A stretch of 64,000 bases of DNA, taken from contig NZ_WHJH01000006.1 in assembly GCF_011682145.1 (NCBI RefSeq), forward strand, positions 152,559 through 216,558. The letters are read 5' to 3'. This DNA is from Massilia mucilaginosa (lineage in GTDB: Bacteria; Pseudomonadota; Gammaproteobacteria; Burkholderiales; Burkholderiaceae_D). The translations under genes and the position numbers were made by a program. The notes under the pieces are model-generated. The model had not been told where the DNA came from, searched no databases, and saw only the letters and a list, made by a program, of their open reading frames with translations. The stretch's first letter is position 1. Every line of letters starts with the position of its first letter. Shown piece by piece: positions 1-8,476 of the stretch.

Positions 1-2
1 AC

Positions 3-1349
3 ATCGACGAGCGCAGGCTGAAACGCTACTCGGGCAACTACTCCGGTTTCGAACGCCAGCGCGCGGCCCAGATGATCCTGGCCGCCGGCGCCCTCGCCAA
101 GCAGCAGCGCCAGCGTGCCCACCTCGAGTCGTTCGTGAACCGCTTCAAGGCGCAGGCCTCGAAAGCGCGCCAGGCCCAGAGCCGCATGAAGGCGCTGGAG
201 AAAATGGAAGAATTGGCGCCCTTGCGCGCCGCCGCCGAATTCTCGTTCGAATTCCGCGAGCCGCTGGCGGCACCGAATCCGCTGCTGGTGATGGAAGACG
301 TGGACGCCGGCTACCACATCCTCGACGAGCATGGCGACAAGGTCGGCGACAAGGTGATCGTCTCGAACATCAAATTCTCGCTGCAGATCGGCCAGCGCAT
401 TGGCCTCTTGGGTGTGAACGGCGCCGGCAAATCGACCCTGATCAAGACCATCGCCGGCGAACTGATGCCGCTGACGGGCGACGCCACGCTTGGCAAGGGC
501 CTGTCGATCGGCTACTTCGCCCAGCACCAGGTGGAAATGCTGCGCCATGACGAGTCGCCGCTGTGGCACCTGGCAAAAATCGCGCCGACCGTGCGCGAGC
601 AGGAACTGCGCAACTTCCTGGGCGGCTTTAACTTCCCCGGCAATATGGTCACCAGCCCGATCCGCCCGTTTTCCGGCGGCGAAAAGGCGCGCCTGGCGCT
701 GGCCCTGATCGTCTGGCAGCGGCCGAATTTGCTGCTGCTCGATGAACCGACCAATCACCTGGATCTGGAAACCCGCGAAGCGCTGACCATGGCGCTGGCG
801 CAGTTCGAAGGCACCCTGGTGGTGGTATCGCACGATCGCCATCTGCTGCGCGCCACCACCGACCAGTTCATCATCGTCGCCGACGGCAAGCTGCAGCCGT
901 TCGACGGTGACCTGGACGACTACAAGGACTGGCTGTTCCAGACCAAGCTTGGCAAGGGCACCACCGTGCTGCCGGCGGCGGGCAAGGACAACAAGACCGC
1001 GTTCCCGGTGGCGGCGGCGGTTGCGGCGCCGGCCGCGCCGGTGGTCGACAAGAAGGACCAAAAGGAGCAGAAGCGCCAGGACGCTGAGCAGCGCCAGCGC
1101 ACGGCGGCGCTGCGTAAACCTATCGAGGGCAAGATCAAGCGCCTGGAAGAGCAGATCGCCAAGCGCAACGAGCAGAAGGCCGACGTGGATGGGAAGCTCG
1201 GCGAAGCGAGCATCTATGAAGCGGCCAACAAGGCCAAGCTGAAAACGCTGCTGGCGGATCAGTCGTTCTACAAGAAGGACCTGGCGCAGCTGGAAGCGGA
1301 GTGGATGGAGTTGCAGGAGCAGTTGGAAGGCTTGGGCGCTTTAGCCTAA
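3..1349 (+). CDS. ABC-F family ATP-binding protein, C-terminal part (5' end outside window)
   Basis: Soluble ABC-F ATPase, a family that acts on ribosomes or in stress tolerance rather than in transport. The reading frame is open from base 3, so the gene begins before the window and most of the first ABC domain is missing. The visible 448 residues begin in the linker region. They contain the second nucleotide-binding domain: Walker A GVNGAGKST near residue 137, signature SGGEKARLAL near 225, Walker B LLLLDEPTNHLD near 243 and the switch histidine in SHDRH. After that comes an Ala/Pro linker and a lysine/glutamate-rich coiled-coil tail from about residue 340. The tail and the overall order resemble YheS/Uup. 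There is no membrane segment, which fits the family. Exact subfamily is not certain without the N-terminal half. Confidence 0.93.
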   Translation: MDERRLKRYSGNYSGFERQRAAQMILAAGALAKQQRQRAHLESFVNRFKAQASKARQAQSRMKALEKMEELAPLRAAAEFSFEFREPLAAPNPLLVMEDVDAGYHILDEHGDKVGDKVIVSNIKFSLQIGQRIGLLGVNGAGKSTLIKTIAGELMPLTGDATLGKGLSIGYFAQHQVEMLRHDESPLWHLAKIAPTVREQELRNFLGGFNFPGNMVTSPIRPFSGGEKARLALALIVWQRPNLLLLDEPTNHLDLETREALTMALAQFEGTLVVVSHDRHLLRATTDQFIIVADGKLQPFDGDLDDYKDWLFQTKLGKGTTVLPAAGKDNKTAFPVAAAVAAPAAPVVDKKDQKEQKRQDAEQRQRTAALRKPIEGKIKRLEEQIAKRNEQKADVDGKLGEASIYEAANKAKLKTLLADQSFYKKDLAQLEAEWMELQEQLEGLGALA

Positions 1350-1388
1350 TAGAGGCTGACGCTTCACGTTCAAGCCGCAGACCTTAAG

Positions 1389-1420
1389 ACCGTCGCCCCC
1401 GCGCAGGCGGGGGCGACGGT
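1389..1420. terminator. Perfect 14-bp GC hairpin between two convergent genes
   Basis: An inverted repeat with 14-bp arms (ACCGTCGCCCCCGC and its complement) and a 4-nt loop lies 40 bases past the ABC-F stop and 68 bases past the end of the converging CheW-like gene. It has no T-run, so it is either a bidirectional terminator of the GC-rich type or a REP-like palindrome. Similar cccgcgcaggcggg cores are common intergenic palindromes in this group of bacteria (general knowledge, not checked). Confidence 0.6.
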
Positions 1421-1488
1421 GGTTTACGCGCGGCGCCATGCTAGGACGACGGTTACCACGGCCGCTTGCTCAAGGGGGACGGTTAATG

Positions 1489-1977
1489 TCACGCAGCCTT
1501 CTGCGCCCCGGCCACCGTCTCGCGCCGGATCGACATCAGCTTGTCGATATCGACCAGGATCAAGCGCCGTCCGTCGATTTCGCCAAGCCCCATCAGATAA
1601 TCGCAGCCGCTGTCGCGGGTCATGCCCGGAATCGGCGTGATCTGGTCCGGATACATGCGCACCACGTCGGTCACCCCGTCCACCACCATCCCCATCACGC
1701 AGCTCGACAGTTGCAGGATGATCACGTCGGTCAGCGGGCCGGGCGAGGCGGCGCGCTCGTTGAAGGCCACCCGCATATCGACCAGCGGCATGATCACGCC
1801 GCGCGACACCGCCACGCCCTTGACGATCGCCCCTTCCGAGGCGAAACGCTCCAGTGACTGGAAGGTGCGCAGTTCCTTCACCTTGCGGCAATCCACCCCG
1901 TATTCCATGCCCGCCAGCTGAAAACTCAGGAACTCCATCTTGACGATGGGGGCGGTCTGCGTTGAAATCGTGTGCAT
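1489..1977 (-). CDS. CheW-like chemotaxis coupling protein
   Basis: Single CheW domain of 162 residues, the normal size for a coupling protein that links chemoreceptors to the CheA kinase. The fold is recognisable from the opening MEFLSFQLAGMEYGVDCRKVKELR, from the middle VVDGVTDVVRM and from the closing GLGEIDGRRLILVDIDKLM. The ATG at 1977 is chosen because AAAGGA lies 6-7 bases upstream and because the longer frame upstream lacks conserved sequence. There are no other chemotaxis genes beside it, so it is an orphan CheW; its partner receptor or kinase must lie elsewhere. It is divergent from the HDOD gene. It converges on the ABC-F gene across the hairpin at 1389-1420. Confidence 0.9.
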   Translation of the reverse strand: MHTISTQTAPIVKMEFLSFQLAGMEYGVDCRKVKELRTFQSLERFASEGAIVKGVAVSRGVIMPLVDMRVAFNERAASPGPLTDVIILQLSSCVMGMVVDGVTDVVRMYPDQITPIPGMTRDSGCDYLMGLGEIDGRRLILVDIDKLMSIRRETVAGAQKAA

Positions 1978-2090
1978 GGTGGTCCTTTCGTCTTTGCGGG
2001 AGCTGCGGCATGGTCGCGAAACCTCATCGTAATGCGCGTGTGCAAGCGTCTCGTTGAGCGCGATCAAGGTTTGCGGCACTCTGGCTGCGC

Positions 2091-2118
2091 TTGCAATGCA
2101 ACGGGAAGTCTTTACAAT
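2091..2118 (+). promoter_or_regulatory. Candidate sigma70 promoter for the HDOD gene
   Basis: TTGCAA (2091-2096) and TACAAT (2113-2118) are separated by 16 bases. The implied start site is about 40 bases ahead of the ATG at 2166. Good match to sigma70 consensus, position sensible; not experimentally supported. Confidence 0.5.
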
Positions 2119-2165
2119 GGGGCGGCAATATTCCACGGGGATACGGCGAACTTGAAGGATGGACA

Positions 2166-3242
2166 ATGTATCAATGGGTGAAGCGACTTTTTTCCGCTTC
2201 CGAGCCGGCGCCCGACGCGCCCGGCGCGGCGCAAGCGAACCAGCCACCAGCCGCCGCAGCCGCCAGCGGCGCGCCACGCGGATCGGCTGCCCCCTTATCG
2301 TTCGAGCAGCGCGACGGCGTCAACGGCACCTATTTCAGCTGGCTGTTCGAGAATGCCGAGGTCACTGGCCTGGACACCACGCCGCACGAAAACCAGGTGC
2401 TGGACGCGCTCACGGCCATCCTGGCATCGCAGCAGTCCGGCGCTGCGCTGGTGCGGCGCCTTCCCGGCCTGCTGCCGCAACTGCTGCAAAGCCTGCGCAG
2501 CGATAACTTCTCGGGCGCGCATCTCTCGCGCACCATCTCCAACGACGTGGTGCTGGTGGCGGCCGTGATCCGCATGGCCAATACCTCGTTCAAGGGCAGC
2601 GGCACCACCATCACCAGCGTCGAACACGCGGTCATGCTGATCGGCCAGGAGGGCTTGCGCCACCTGATTACCAGCGTCGCCTTCCGCCCCATCATCGACC
2701 TCAATTCCGGCCAGTACACACGCTTGCTGGCGCCGCGCATCTGGGACCAGTCCGAGCGCTGCGCGGTGGCCAACCGCATGCTGGCCGAAGACATGGGCGT
2801 CGATCCCTTCGAAGCCTTCCTCGCCGGCCTGGTGCAGAACGTGGGCCTGATCGTCACCCTGCGCATCATGGACCAGATGAGCCGTGGAGAAAAGGAACTG
2901 GGCTCGGAGATGTTCTGCGCGCGCCTGGTGCGCGACGCCCGCATCCTCACCTGCAGCATCGGACGCGAATGGAATTTTCCGGAGAGCGTGGTCACGGCCA
3001 TCGGCGAGCAGGCCGGCATGCGCAAAGGCGTGGCGGTGTCGCCGCTGGGGCAACTGCTGACGCAATCCGATTACCTGAGCAAGGTGCGCATCCTGGTCGA
3101 CAACGACCGCCTGGGACGCGACGATCCGGTGCTGTTCAAGGGATTGTCGGCGCAGGCCATGGCTTGCTACCGCACACTCGACGCGATCGAAGACGATGTC
3201 GTGGCGACGCCCGCGCTGGCCACGCCGGCGCCGGCGCCGTGA
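2166..3242 (+). CDS. HDOD domain signalling protein
   Basis: 358-residue protein. Residues about 1-70 are a low-complexity Ala/Pro-rich leader; from about residue 100 comes an HDOD domain, a catalytically inactive relative of HD phosphohydrolases that serves as a regulatory or scaffold module in signalling. Recognisable stretches are DVVLVAAVIRMANTSF, the linker to HAVMLIGQEGLRHLI, and AFLAGLVQNVGLIV. HDOD proteins lack the metal-binding HD pair, and none is evident here. The start at 2166 has GAAGGA 6 bases upstream. The last base pair of the stop overlaps the GTG start of arfB, so the two genes are probably co-translated. Its target is unknown. Confidence 0.88.
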   Translation: MYQWVKRLFSASEPAPDAPGAAQANQPPAAAAASGAPRGSAAPLSFEQRDGVNGTYFSWLFENAEVTGLDTTPHENQVLDALTAILASQQSGAALVRRLPGLLPQLLQSLRSDNFSGAHLSRTISNDVVLVAAVIRMANTSFKGSGTTITSVEHAVMLIGQEGLRHLITSVAFRPIIDLNSGQYTRLLAPRIWDQSERCAVANRMLAEDMGVDPFEAFLAGLVQNVGLIVTLRIMDQMSRGEKELGSEMFCARLVRDARILTCSIGREWNFPESVVTAIGEQAGMRKGVAVSPLGQLLTQSDYLSKVRILVDNDRLGRDDPVLFKGLSAQAMACYRTLDAIEDDVVATPALATPAPAP

Positions 3243-3637
3243 ACGCAACGATCGATCCGGGCGAGGTGGAGTTTTCCGCCATCCGCGCCCAGGGGCCGGG
3301 CGGACAGAACGTGAACAAGGTCTCGTGCGCGGTGCACATGCGCTTCGATGTGGGCGCCTCGTCGCTGCCCGAGGCGATCAAGGAGCGCTTGCTGGCCCTG
3401 TCGGACCAGCGCATCACCCAGGCCGGCGTGGTGGTGCTCAAGGCGCAGCAGTCGCGCAGCCTGGAACAGAACAAGGAAGACGCGCTGCGCAGGTTGCAGG
3501 AGCTGGTCGACAGCGTGGCGGTGCTGCCCACGGTACGGCGCGCAACCAAGCCGACCAGGGGCTCGCAGCGCCGCCGGCTCGATTCGAAGACCAAAAGCGG
3601 GCAGACCAAGGCGATGCGGGGCAAGGTCAGCGAGTAG
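3239..3637 (+). CDS. arfB: Peptidyl-tRNA hydrolase ArfB (ribosome rescue)
   Basis: Codon-independent peptidyl-tRNA hydrolase that frees ribosomes stalled at the 3' end of truncated mRNA. The 132-residue protein carries the catalytic GGQ loop in GPGGQNVNKV near residue 24 and ends in the expected basic tail (RRRLDSKTKSGQTK then AMRGK), which threads into the empty mRNA channel in known ArfB proteins. It lacks the codon-recognition domains of class I release factors. The start is GTG at 3239, overlapping the TGA of the HDOD gene; no ATG fits before the GGQ loop. Length is close to the usual 135-140 residues. It ends 6 bases from the converging DUF342 gene. Confidence 0.95.
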   Translation: MNATIDPGEVEFSAIRAQGPGGQNVNKVSCAVHMRFDVGASSLPEAIKERLLALSDQRITQAGVVVLKAQQSRSLEQNKEDALRRLQELVDSVAVLPTVRRATKPTRGSQRRRLDSKTKSGQTKAMRGKVSE

Positions 3638-3643
3638 CGCGTC

Positions 3644-5536
3644 TCACGCCCCGCTCTTCCAATCGACCACCCCCGCCTCCCCCGCAAAAATCACCTCCCC
3701 TTCGGCGCGCTTGGTGCGCAGTTTGAGCTTGATGTCCTTGGCCGGCAGGTCGTAGATGCTGGTTCCGTCCGGGTTGTAGGTCATGGAGCGCACCACCGTC
3801 TCGCCCTCGATCCGCTTGACCTTCACCGAACTGACGCCGGCGCTGTCGACGCGCTGCCGCACCAGTTCCGCCACCAGGGCGGCGCCGGCCTGCTGCTCCG
3901 TTTCGGCCGCCTTCACGTCGAGCGACACCTTGGCGATCGCCTTCAGGGCCGGCCCCGCCGCCAGCGCCATCTTCTGGAACATCGGCACCTGCTCCTCGGT
4001 CAGGATCAACTCCTTCTTGCGCACCTTGGAGGCCAGCATGACGTACTTGCGCACTTCCGGCTCGTTGGTCATCGCTTCCATCTCGGCCTTGCGCCGCAGC
4101 GCCAGCGCGGCGAACTGCGCGACCCGCGCCGTCATCGCCGCGATCACCTCATCCAGGCGCGCGCTGTCGGGCTGCAGGGCGAAGATGTTCATCTCGCTCT
4201 GGCGGCGCGGCCCGGCGCTGTTGACCGTCACCGTGCGCGCCGCGATGGCGCAGCCCTCGGCCTGGCTGATCGTCACTTCCTCGCCCATGATCTCGCAGTT
4301 CACCGCATGCAGGATGGTCACGCGGGTGCCGGAAATGACGCAGCTCTCGGCGCGGTTGAGCACCACCTCGCCGGCGCTGGCCTGGATCACCGAGCCCGAT
4401 GCCACGCCCTTGACGCGGATGCCGCCGCGCGCGTTATGCGCTGTGCCGCCGACCAGGTTGCGGTTCAACAGCACCATGCCGCCGCGCGAGATGATGTTCC
4501 CGAACACGTCGGCGTGGATCGTGATGCCCTCGCCTTCGACCACGCGCTTTTCCTGCACTTCGCCGAATTCCTCGAAGTCGCCGGTCAGTTTCAGGTTGCC
4601 TGTGGTGCGCGCGCTGACCCCATCGCGGCTGATGATCTTGTCGCCCACCGAAATCTGGCCGCTCTTGCTGTCCACGTTCAAAAAACCGGCGTGCTGCGCG
4701 ACCAGGAACTCACCGTCGCCCGAGACCTCGACCGCCGTGCCCGGTCCGGCCATGGGCGTCACTTCGGTATCCTTGGGCACGGGCGGATCGATGCGCAATC
4801 CGGACAGCTCGAAACCCGGGGTGCCCGCCACGCGCGGCACCTTTTTCAGCAGCCGCACGCCCTTCTCGACCTGCGGAAAGCGGTTCTGGAACGCCATCAG
4901 ATCGAGCTTGCCGTTGGCCAGTTGCAGCGGCGCGTCGCTGCGATGCAGGTCGCTGGTCACTTCGATCACATGGGCGTCACGCCCGGGACGCGCTTCGAGC
5001 ACCTTGGCCACCACCACGCGCTCGGACTTGCCGGCATCGATAGCCTGGCGCACCGCCTCGACGTCGACCCCGAAACGGATCCCCTTGACCCACATGTCGG
5101 CGATGAATTCGTCGACATCGAGCCGTTCCAGATTGCCCGGTCCGTCCGGGTCGGCGGGGTCGGCCAGGTACACCGGCTCGAATAAATACTCGGCCTTGCC
5201 GCGGTTGATCTTGACCGCCTTGTAGAGCGGGCGCCGCAGCGGGCTGAAAGGCAGGATGGCGGAGGCCAGGCGGATGATCACGTGGCCGTCGGGGGACTTC
5301 GGCAACGCCGGACCGGCGCCGTAAATGGCCTTGATCAGCAGCGGATAGTCGAGGTCGACCAGATAACTGGTGGCGAAGATGCGGTCGATGGCGGCGCCGA
5401 AAGTCGTGCCGAGCACGCTCGGGTCGCCATACACGCCGTCGGGACGCTCGATAATGCAGTGGTCCAGCTCGGGCATCGCGGCACCCGGGCCGGCGGCCGC
5501 ACGGGGCGAACTTGCGCCAGAAAATTCAATCGACAA
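3644..5536 (-). CDS. DUF342 / FapA-family polymer-forming-like protein
   Basis: 630-residue protein of the DUF342 (flagellar assembly protein A) family. The N-terminal third is a mixed domain; the central part (about 270-470) is a beta-helix-like run of short repeats such as VSVGDKIISRDGV, GITIHADVFGNIIS and SVIQASAGEVVLNRAESCVI; the last 180 residues are helical with a coiled-coil region. In studied bacteria the family is linked to flagellar or polar positioning systems, but here no flagellar gene is near. Start: TTG at 5536 preceded by GGAG with 7-base spacing is preferred; a TTG at 5560 and an ATG at 5476 are alternatives. Exact role is unknown. Confidence 0.85.
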   Translation of the reverse strand: MSIEFSGASSPRAAAGPGAAMPELDHCIIERPDGVYGDPSVLGTTFGAAIDRIFATSYLVDLDYPLLIKAIYGAGPALPKSPDGHVIIRLASAILPFSPLRRPLYKAVKINRGKAEYLFEPVYLADPADPDGPGNLERLDVDEFIADMWVKGIRFGVDVEAVRQAIDAGKSERVVVAKVLEARPGRDAHVIEVTSDLHRSDAPLQLANGKLDLMAFQNRFPQVEKGVRLLKKVPRVAGTPGFELSGLRIDPPVPKDTEVTPMAGPGTAVEVSGDGEFLVAQHAGFLNVDSKSGQISVGDKIISRDGVSARTTGNLKLTGDFEEFGEVQEKRVVEGEGITIHADVFGNIISRGGMVLLNRNLVGGTAHNARGGIRVKGVASGSVIQASAGEVVLNRAESCVISGTRVTILHAVNCEIMGEEVTISQAEGCAIAARTVTVNSAGPRRQSEMNIFALQPDSARLDEVIAAMTARVAQFAALALRRKAEMEAMTNEPEVRKYVMLASKVRKKELILTEEQVPMFQKMALAAGPALKAIAKVSLDVKAAETEQQAGAALVAELVRQRVDSAGVSSVKVKRIEGETVVRSMTYNPDGTSIYDLPAKDIKLKLRTKRAEGEVIFAGEAGVVDWKSGA

Positions 5537-5744
5537 GACGGCACTCCATTGCTGAGGCAAGCTTATACACCTGGCAAGTATATTTCGCTATTGGTAAGTT
5601 TTTTCTAGCGTAACAGGTTGTCTCACCCAAATAAACAATTGGATGCGCGAAACTGAACAAATGTAACAATTCGGGGAAAGGGGATGGAGCGAGGGAAAAA
5701 CCGCGCGGTGCGGGAGCGGGCGCCGTGGCGCGCCCGGGAGAAGG

Positions 5745-6122
5745 TCAGCGGCGCGGCGCGTTCCGGTAGATGTCGACGCCGGCTTCGTTGATCTGGCGCC
5801 GCAGGTCGCGCCGCTCGTCGGGCGTCATGCGGCTACCGCTGCCGCGGCGGGACGCATCGGCACTCTGGGCGTTTTGCTCCTGCTGGGATTCCAGCCGGCG
5901 GCGATTGTCTTCGGCGCGCAGTTCAAACTGGCGCTGCTGCTGCTGGGCGCGCTGGGCGTCGGCGCTGCGCTGGGCATCGCGCTCCTTGTCGCCCGGATTG
6001 GCCTGTGCCACGGACAAGCCGGCGCAAGCGAACAGGCAGCACACAGCCACGCGACGGACGAACGCATGCCTGCAACGATCTGCGAGGGTGGCTGTCTTGG
6101 TTTTGGTGTGTGCGATATTCAT
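5745..6122 (-). CDS. Small exported protein with Arg/Gln-rich helical region
   Basis: 125-residue hypothetical protein. Residues about 20-45 form a signal peptide (VAVCCLFACAGLSVAQA, cleavage after AQA likely). The mature part is hydrophilic, rich in Arg, Gln and Asp, predicted helical, and ends in RMTPDERRDLRRQINEAG then VDIYR. This C-terminal motif with DERR..LR..I.EA looks like a small recurring module in betaproteobacterial exported proteins, but I cannot name a function. The ATG at 6122 is preceded by GAGGA at a good distance; the frame continues further upstream but without a credible start. It is divergent from ompR, so a link to envelope stress is possible but unproven. Confidence 0.7.
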   Translation of the reverse strand: MNIAHTKTKTATLADRCRHAFVRRVAVCCLFACAGLSVAQANPGDKERDAQRSADAQRAQQQQRQFELRAEDNRRRLESQQEQNAQSADASRRGSGSRMTPDERRDLRRQINEAGVDIYRNAPRR

Positions 6123-6224
6123 GGTGATCCTCTTCCGCAGTGCCTGATAAACATATAAGCTTGACCTGCTACTGGACTCAGTGTATGACCATTTGCATGT
6201 GGGCATAAGCCGAATTGGGTAAAG

Positions 6225-6242
6225 TTTGTAACAGTATGTAAT
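6225..6242 (+). promoter_or_regulatory. Tandem TTTGTAAC-type half-sites upstream of ompR
   Basis: TTTGTAAC (6225-6232) and TATGTAAT (6235-6242) are spaced by 10 bp, one helical turn, as in binding sites of OmpR-family regulators. They lie about 80 bases before the ompR start, in the divergent region shared with the small exported protein. Similar TTTGTAAC sequences occur ahead of mdtA. Assignment to OmpR itself is inference. Confidence 0.35.
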
Positions 6243-6318
6243 GACCTTCGCGCGTCATGTTCTATCGGGCGATAAGACGTTACCATAGCGATATGAATCT
6301 GACAAATCTGACAGCCAA

Positions 6319-7095
6319 ATGAACACACCAGCCACGCCTATCTCAAGCAACAATACAACGCAGGCGAACGCCAATGGTCACGCCGCCAAGATTATGGTAG
6401 TCGACGACGATGTGCGCCTGCGCGACCTGCTGCGCCGCTATCTTACCGAACAAGGCTTTTCGGTGGTCACCGCCGAGAGCGCGCCGGCCATGAACAAGCT
6501 GTGGCTGCGCGAGCGCTACGACCTGCTGGTACTCGACCTGATGCTGCCTGGCGAAGACGGCCTGTCGATCTGCCGCCGCCTGCGCGGCGCCGGCGACCAG
6601 ACCCCGATCATCATGCTCACCGCCAAAGGCGAAGACGTGGACCGCATCGTCGGCCTCGAAATGGGCGCGGACGACTACCTGCCAAAGCCCTTCAACCCGC
6701 GCGAACTGGTGGCGCGCATCAGCGCCGTCCTGCGCCGCAAGGGCCCGGACGAAATTCCGGGCGCGCCATCCGAAACGCCGCAGTCCTTCGAATTCGGCCA
6801 GTTCGTGCTGGACCTGGGAACGCGCACGCTGAAAAAGAATGGCGAGACGGTGCCGCTGACGACCGGCGAATTCTCGGTGCTCAAGGTGTTCGCACGCCAT
6901 GCGCGCCAGCCGCTCTCGCGCGAAAAACTCATGGAACTGGCGCGCGGGCGCGAATACGAAGTGTTCGACCGCAGCCTGGACGTGCAGATTTCACGCCTGC
7001 GCAAGCTGATCGAACCGGATCCGTCCTCGCCGCTGTACATCCAGACCGTGTGGGGCCTGGGCTATGTGTTCATTCCTGAAGGCCAGCCAAGGTAG
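6319..7095 (+). CDS. ompR: Two-component response regulator OmpR
   Basis: 258-residue OmpR-type response regulator. A receiver domain (about 22-140) has the acidic pair in VVDDDVRLRDLLRRYL, the phosphoacceptor Asp at about residue 73 in LDLMLPGEDG, the conserved Thr in MLTAKGED and the Lys in LPKPFNP. A winged-helix DNA-binding domain follows (about 155-255), with TTGEFSVLKVFARHARQPLS and the closing VWGLGYVF. The N-terminal 20 residues are a Ser/Thr/Asn-rich extension. The stop codon overlaps the GTG of envZ by one base (taGtg), so both are translated as a pair. By family it controls porin and osmolarity-related genes; targets here are not shown by the sequence. Confidence 0.95.
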   Translation: MNTPATPISSNNTTQANANGHAAKIMVVDDDVRLRDLLRRYLTEQGFSVVTAESAPAMNKLWLRERYDLLVLDLMLPGEDGLSICRRLRGAGDQTPIIMLTAKGEDVDRIVGLEMGADDYLPKPFNPRELVARISAVLRRKGPDEIPGAPSETPQSFEFGQFVLDLGTRTLKKNGETVPLTTGEFSVLKVFARHARQPLSREKLMELARGREYEVFDRSLDVQISRLRKLIEPDPSSPLYIQTVWGLGYVFIPEGQPR

Positions 7096-8474
7096 TGTTT
7101 GCGCGCGATTCGACCACGCCCGGCAGCACGCGCACGCGAATGAGCTGGCTCAGGAGCGGCCTGTTCTGGCGCACCTTCCTCCTCCTCAGCATCCTGACCA
7201 CGGTCTCGATGGCCTCGTGGATCGGGATGATCAGCGCCGTGCAGCGCGGTCCGCAAGTCGAACAGACGGCCGACCTGGTCATCTCGGTCGTGACCATCAC
7301 CAAAGCCGCCCTGACCCACTCCGCGCCCGAACTGCGGCGCGAGCTGCTGTTCGAATTGGTCAGCAACGAGGGCATCCGCATCTTCACGCTCGAGAGTTCC
7401 GACGCGGTCGACCCGCCGCCGGACAGCGCCCTGATGCCGGAAATCGAAGCCATCATCAAGTCCAAGCTGGGCGCCGACACGCGCTTTTCGAGCCGCGTGA
7501 ACGGCACCGCCGGCTTCTGGATCAGTTTCAAGATCGACGACGACAGCTACTGGCTGATGCTCGAACGCGAACGCCTCGAAGGCCTGACCGGCGTGCAGTG
7601 GCTCGGCTGGGCCACGGTGGTGGGCGCCTTGTCGGTGGTGGGCGCGGCGCTCATTTCGAGCCTGGTCAACCTGCCGCTGGCGCGCCTGACGGCGGCCGCG
7701 CGCGCCATCGCCCAGGGCAAAAAACCGGACCGCCTGCCCGAAAAAGGCTCGAAAGAGATCATCGAGGCCAATCGCAGCTTCAACCAGATGGTGGAAGACT
7801 TGCAGCAGGTCGAATCGGACCGCGCGGTGATTTTGGCCGGCATTTCGCACGACCTGCGCACGCCGCTCACGCGCATGCAGCTCGAACTCGAAATGGCCAA
7901 GCTCAGTAACGAAGCGCGCGAGGGCTTGCAGTCCGATATCGGCCAGATGGACGCCATCATCGGCCAGTTCCTCGACTACGCCAAACCGACCGAGGCGGCC
8001 ACGTTCGTGCCGGTCGACATCGGCGAGCTGTTGAAGGACACCGCGCGCGAAGCCGAGCGCATGCTCGACGTTCATGTGACGACCCACATCGAAGAAGGCG
8101 TGCACGTGATGGGCAACGCCACCGACCTGCGGCGCGTCTTCAACAACCTGGTGGAGAACGCGCGCCGCTACGGCAAGACCGCCGGCAGCGACTTCACCGA
8201 ACTCGATATCTCGTGCCGCATCAAGCCGCACGGCCTGGGCAAGCGCGTCGTGATCGACGTGCAGGACCACGGCCAGGGCGTGCCGGACGACCATATCGAA
8301 CTGCTGCTCAAGCCCTTCACGCGCATGGACAGCGCGCGCGGACAGGCCAACGGCGCCGGGCTCGGACTGGCGATCGTGGAACGGGTGGTCTTGCGCCACA
8401 ACGCCGAACTCCAGGTCAGCAACCGCGAAGGCGGCGGCCTGCGCATCGCGCTGGTGATGCCGCTGGCGAACTGA
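7095..8474 (+). CDS. envZ: Sensor histidine kinase EnvZ-type
   Basis: 459-residue inner-membrane sensor kinase, partner of the preceding OmpR. Order: cytoplasmic N-terminus, first membrane helix about 24-46 (GLFWRTFLLLSILTTVSMAS), periplasmic domain of about 120 residues, second helix about 172-195, HAMP linker, dimerisation/phosphorylation helix with His252 in GISHDLRTPLTRMQLE, and an HATPase domain with N-box NNLVENARRYG, G1 DHGQGVP and G2 GAGLGLAIV. The start is GTG at 7095 immediately coupled to ompR; an ATG at residue 16 is possible but would remove only cytoplasmic residues. It ends two bases from the converging monooxygenase gene. Confidence 0.93.
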   Translation: MFARDSTTPGSTRTRMSWLRSGLFWRTFLLLSILTTVSMASWIGMISAVQRGPQVEQTADLVISVVTITKAALTHSAPELRRELLFELVSNEGIRIFTLESSDAVDPPPDSALMPEIEAIIKSKLGADTRFSSRVNGTAGFWISFKIDDDSYWLMLERERLEGLTGVQWLGWATVVGALSVVGAALISSLVNLPLARLTAAARAIAQGKKPDRLPEKGSKEIIEANRSFNQMVEDLQQVESDRAVILAGISHDLRTPLTRMQLELEMAKLSNEAREGLQSDIGQMDAIIGQFLDYAKPTEAATFVPVDIGELLKDTAREAERMLDVHVTTHIEEGVHVMGNATDLRRVFNNLVENARRYGKTAGSDFTELDISCRIKPHGLGKRVVIDVQDHGQGVPDDHIELLLKPFTRMDSARGQANGAGLGLAIVERVVLRHNAELQVSNREGGGLRIALVMPLAN

Positions 8475-8476
8475 CC

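Noticed and set aside
1389..1420. Palindrome as an attachment site or origin
   Set aside because: No integrase, replication gene or flanking duplication is present; a terminator or REP-type role is simpler.
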